NCBI RefSeq assembly: GCF_019856455.1
Contig: NZ_CP082205.1
Location: 1,488,001 to 1,552,000 of the forward strand
Direction: 5' to 3'
Source: Streptococcus suis
GTDB taxonomy: Bacteria; Bacillota; Bacilli; Lactobacillales; Streptococcaceae
Length of the DNA: 64,000 nucleotides
The notes under the pieces were generated by a model that searched no databases, was not told where the DNA came from, and saw only the letters and a program-made list of their open reading frames with translations. Every line of letters starts with the position of its first letter. Position 1 is the first letter of the stretch. This document shows positions 62,856-64,000 of the stretch, one piece after another. Made by a program: the position numbers and the translations under genes.

Positions 62856-64000
62856 CTACCTCCCCCTCAATGGCAGGATTTCTTCCGCAATCATGTTCAT
62901 ATAGTCCTCTTTGAGGGCTTTTTTGTATTTAAGCTTGTTGAGGGCTTGGTCGCCCTTGTTTTCCTTGTAGCTTGTATAGTCGTAGGTATCGACCAGGGCT
63001 TTTTCACCGATTTGCTTGTCCTTGCCGACTCGGTAGTTGTCCACGATAAACTGGAGTTCGTCTTCGCCAACACACCAATCTCGTGCAGTGGATACGACTT
63101 GCTCACGGATGGTTAGGTCAATCATCTCATCTAACTTGTGGGCGATAGATTGCCCCTTGTAATCTTGAGTATTGGTCTGAGCTTCCTGCCAGATTTTGGA
63201 GATGAGTTGGGAGAGTTTGGGATTGGTCTTGTCCAAGTCGGCGATGTAGTTGTCCACCAATTTTTTCTCTTTATCAGGAATGACTTGATTTTTACTGTCA
63301 ATCAGGTTCTGGATGAGAGAGATGATATAGTGGTAATTGATTTCATCCGTACGGACAGACTCCAGCTCGTATTCAATATCAAAAGGCGTATCTTCTATGC
63401 CCTCGTCATCCTTCCGCCGTCTGCGGAGTTCTTCAATGACATTTTGGTATTGTCCAGAAAAATTCTCAATATCTTCCAGACTAAGCCCGATTTCCTTGAG
63501 AATGTCCTCTTGCTCGTAGTCTGCATAGACCTGTACGGAGGCAAAGAGCTTGTCAAATTCCTGGAAGGCCTTGGCAAAGCGTTTCAACTCGGCATCACTG
63601 CTGGCATCCAGATCTGGTGTCATTTCAGGACTTGGGGCAATAGCCAGCAACTGCTGAACTTTTTCCTTGAACTTGGCTTTTTCTTCCAACCAAGTCGGAG
63701 CCAGCACCGCAAACTCACCGCCATTTGAGTAGAGACTGAGAGCCTCGTCAACTTTTTCCTTGAAACGTTCTGGGGTCTGGAAGGTGACGATTTGTCCAAA
63801 CTTCTTGCCCTCGTCAAAGAGACGGTTGGTCCGTGAAAAGGCTTGGATGATATGCTGGGGTTTCATAGGTTGCCTGTCCATGAAAATGGTAGACAAGCAC
63901 GGAGCATCAAATCCCGTCAGCAAGCGATCCACTACAATAACCAAGTCCAACTGCTCCTCTCGAAAGGCATACTTATCTTTTTTCCGAGCCAAGCGGTCGT
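62856..64000 (-). CDS. hsdR: Type I restriction endonuclease subunit (partial, C-terminal part)
   Basis: The motor/nuclease subunit. The frame stays open to the right edge, so only about 380 C-terminal residues are visible. They include helicase motif V (VVDRLLTGFDAP) and VI (HIIQAFSRTNRLF), then the helical C-terminal region that contacts the methylase. It is the upstream gene of the locus, 173 nt before the SIR2-like gene. Confidence 0.93.
   Translation of the reverse strand, partial: DRLARKKDKYAFREEQLDLVIVVDRLLTGFDAPCLSTIFMDRQPMKPQHIIQAFSRTNRLFDEGKKFGQIVTFQTPERFKEKVDEALSLYSNGGEFAVLAPTWLEEKAKFKEKVQQLLAIAPSPEMTPDLDASSDAELKRFAKAFQEFDKLFASVQVYADYEQEDILKEIGLSLEDIENFSGQYQNVIEELRRRRKDDEGIEDTPFDIEYELESVRTDEINYHYIISLIQNLIDSKNQVIPDKEKKLVDNYIADLDKTNPKLSQLISKIWQEAQTNTQDYKGQSIAHKLDEMIDLTIREQVVSTARDWCVGEDELQFIVDNYRVGKDKQIGEKALVDTYDYTSYKENKGDQALNKLKYKKALKEDYMNMIAEEILPLRGR

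Overview
The window looks like chromosomal DNA of a low-GC streptococcus, most likely Streptococcus suis. The evidence is the dnaG-rpoD-DUF59 gene order, a tmRNA whose tag reads AKNTNTYALAA, a YSIRK/LPXTG surface protein, a streptococcal-type agmatine/carboxyspermidine polyamine operon and IS630-type transposase halves. The species name is an inference; no 16S rRNA is present.

Positions 1-18,970 are the left-truncated part of a prophage inserted at the 3' end of the tmRNA gene ssrA (18,974-19,318, minus strand). From the tmRNA leftwards come the integrase, a PGDYG-like gene, an accessory block (SAP-like protein plus a SLATT/TIR-like gene pair), ImmA-like protease, CI-like repressor, divergent Cro-like repressor, small early genes, a replication protein beside tandem 32-bp repeats, RecT, a DUF1351 protein, a PD-(D/E)XK-like nuclease, RusA, a cytosine-C5 methyltransferase, many small overlapping genes, an ArpU-like late regulator, a tRNA-Ser(GCU), and the terminase small and large subunits. 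The large subunit runs off the left edge.

Positions 19,400-37,000 are core genome: a VTT-domain membrane protein; the polyamine operon speA-speE-lys1-nspC-aguA-aguB, preceded by an unidentified structured RNA of about 350 nt with its own promoter and terminator; dnaG-rpoD-DUF59; mscL; galE; rpsU; and a cluster of hemW, acyl-ACP thioesterase, NUDIX hydrolase, HAD phosphatase and TIGR01906 membrane protein.

Positions 37,124-47,044 encode one 3,306-residue LPXTG surface protein with about 30 repeats of roughly 66 residues. Its promoter has a run of 14 C (G on the coding strand) between the -35 and -10 boxes, which suggests phase-variable transcription. Beyond it lies a relic island (AraC-like fragment, truncated integrase, ArpU fragment, intact hicAB) whose integrase-hicAB part is bracketed by 26-bp direct repeats, then a frameshifted IS630-family element.

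Positions 50,887-57,465 are core metabolism: maltodextrin/glycogen phosphorylase with a cre-like site, and the nucleoside salvage genes deoB-arsC-like-punA-deoD and rpiA. Positions 57,544-64,000 are a type I restriction-modification locus, hsdR (cut by the right edge) - SIR2-like gene - hsdS - hsdM. The 0.86-kb hsdS-hsdM gap holds two tandem predicted small RNA genes and a short ORF with an unusual leader.

The best candidates for undescribed biology are the homopolymer-controlled surface protein promoter, the prophage SLATT/TIR-like pair, the SIR2-like gene inside the type I R-M locus, the RNA upstream of the polyamine operon, and the tandem small RNAs between hsdS and hsdM.
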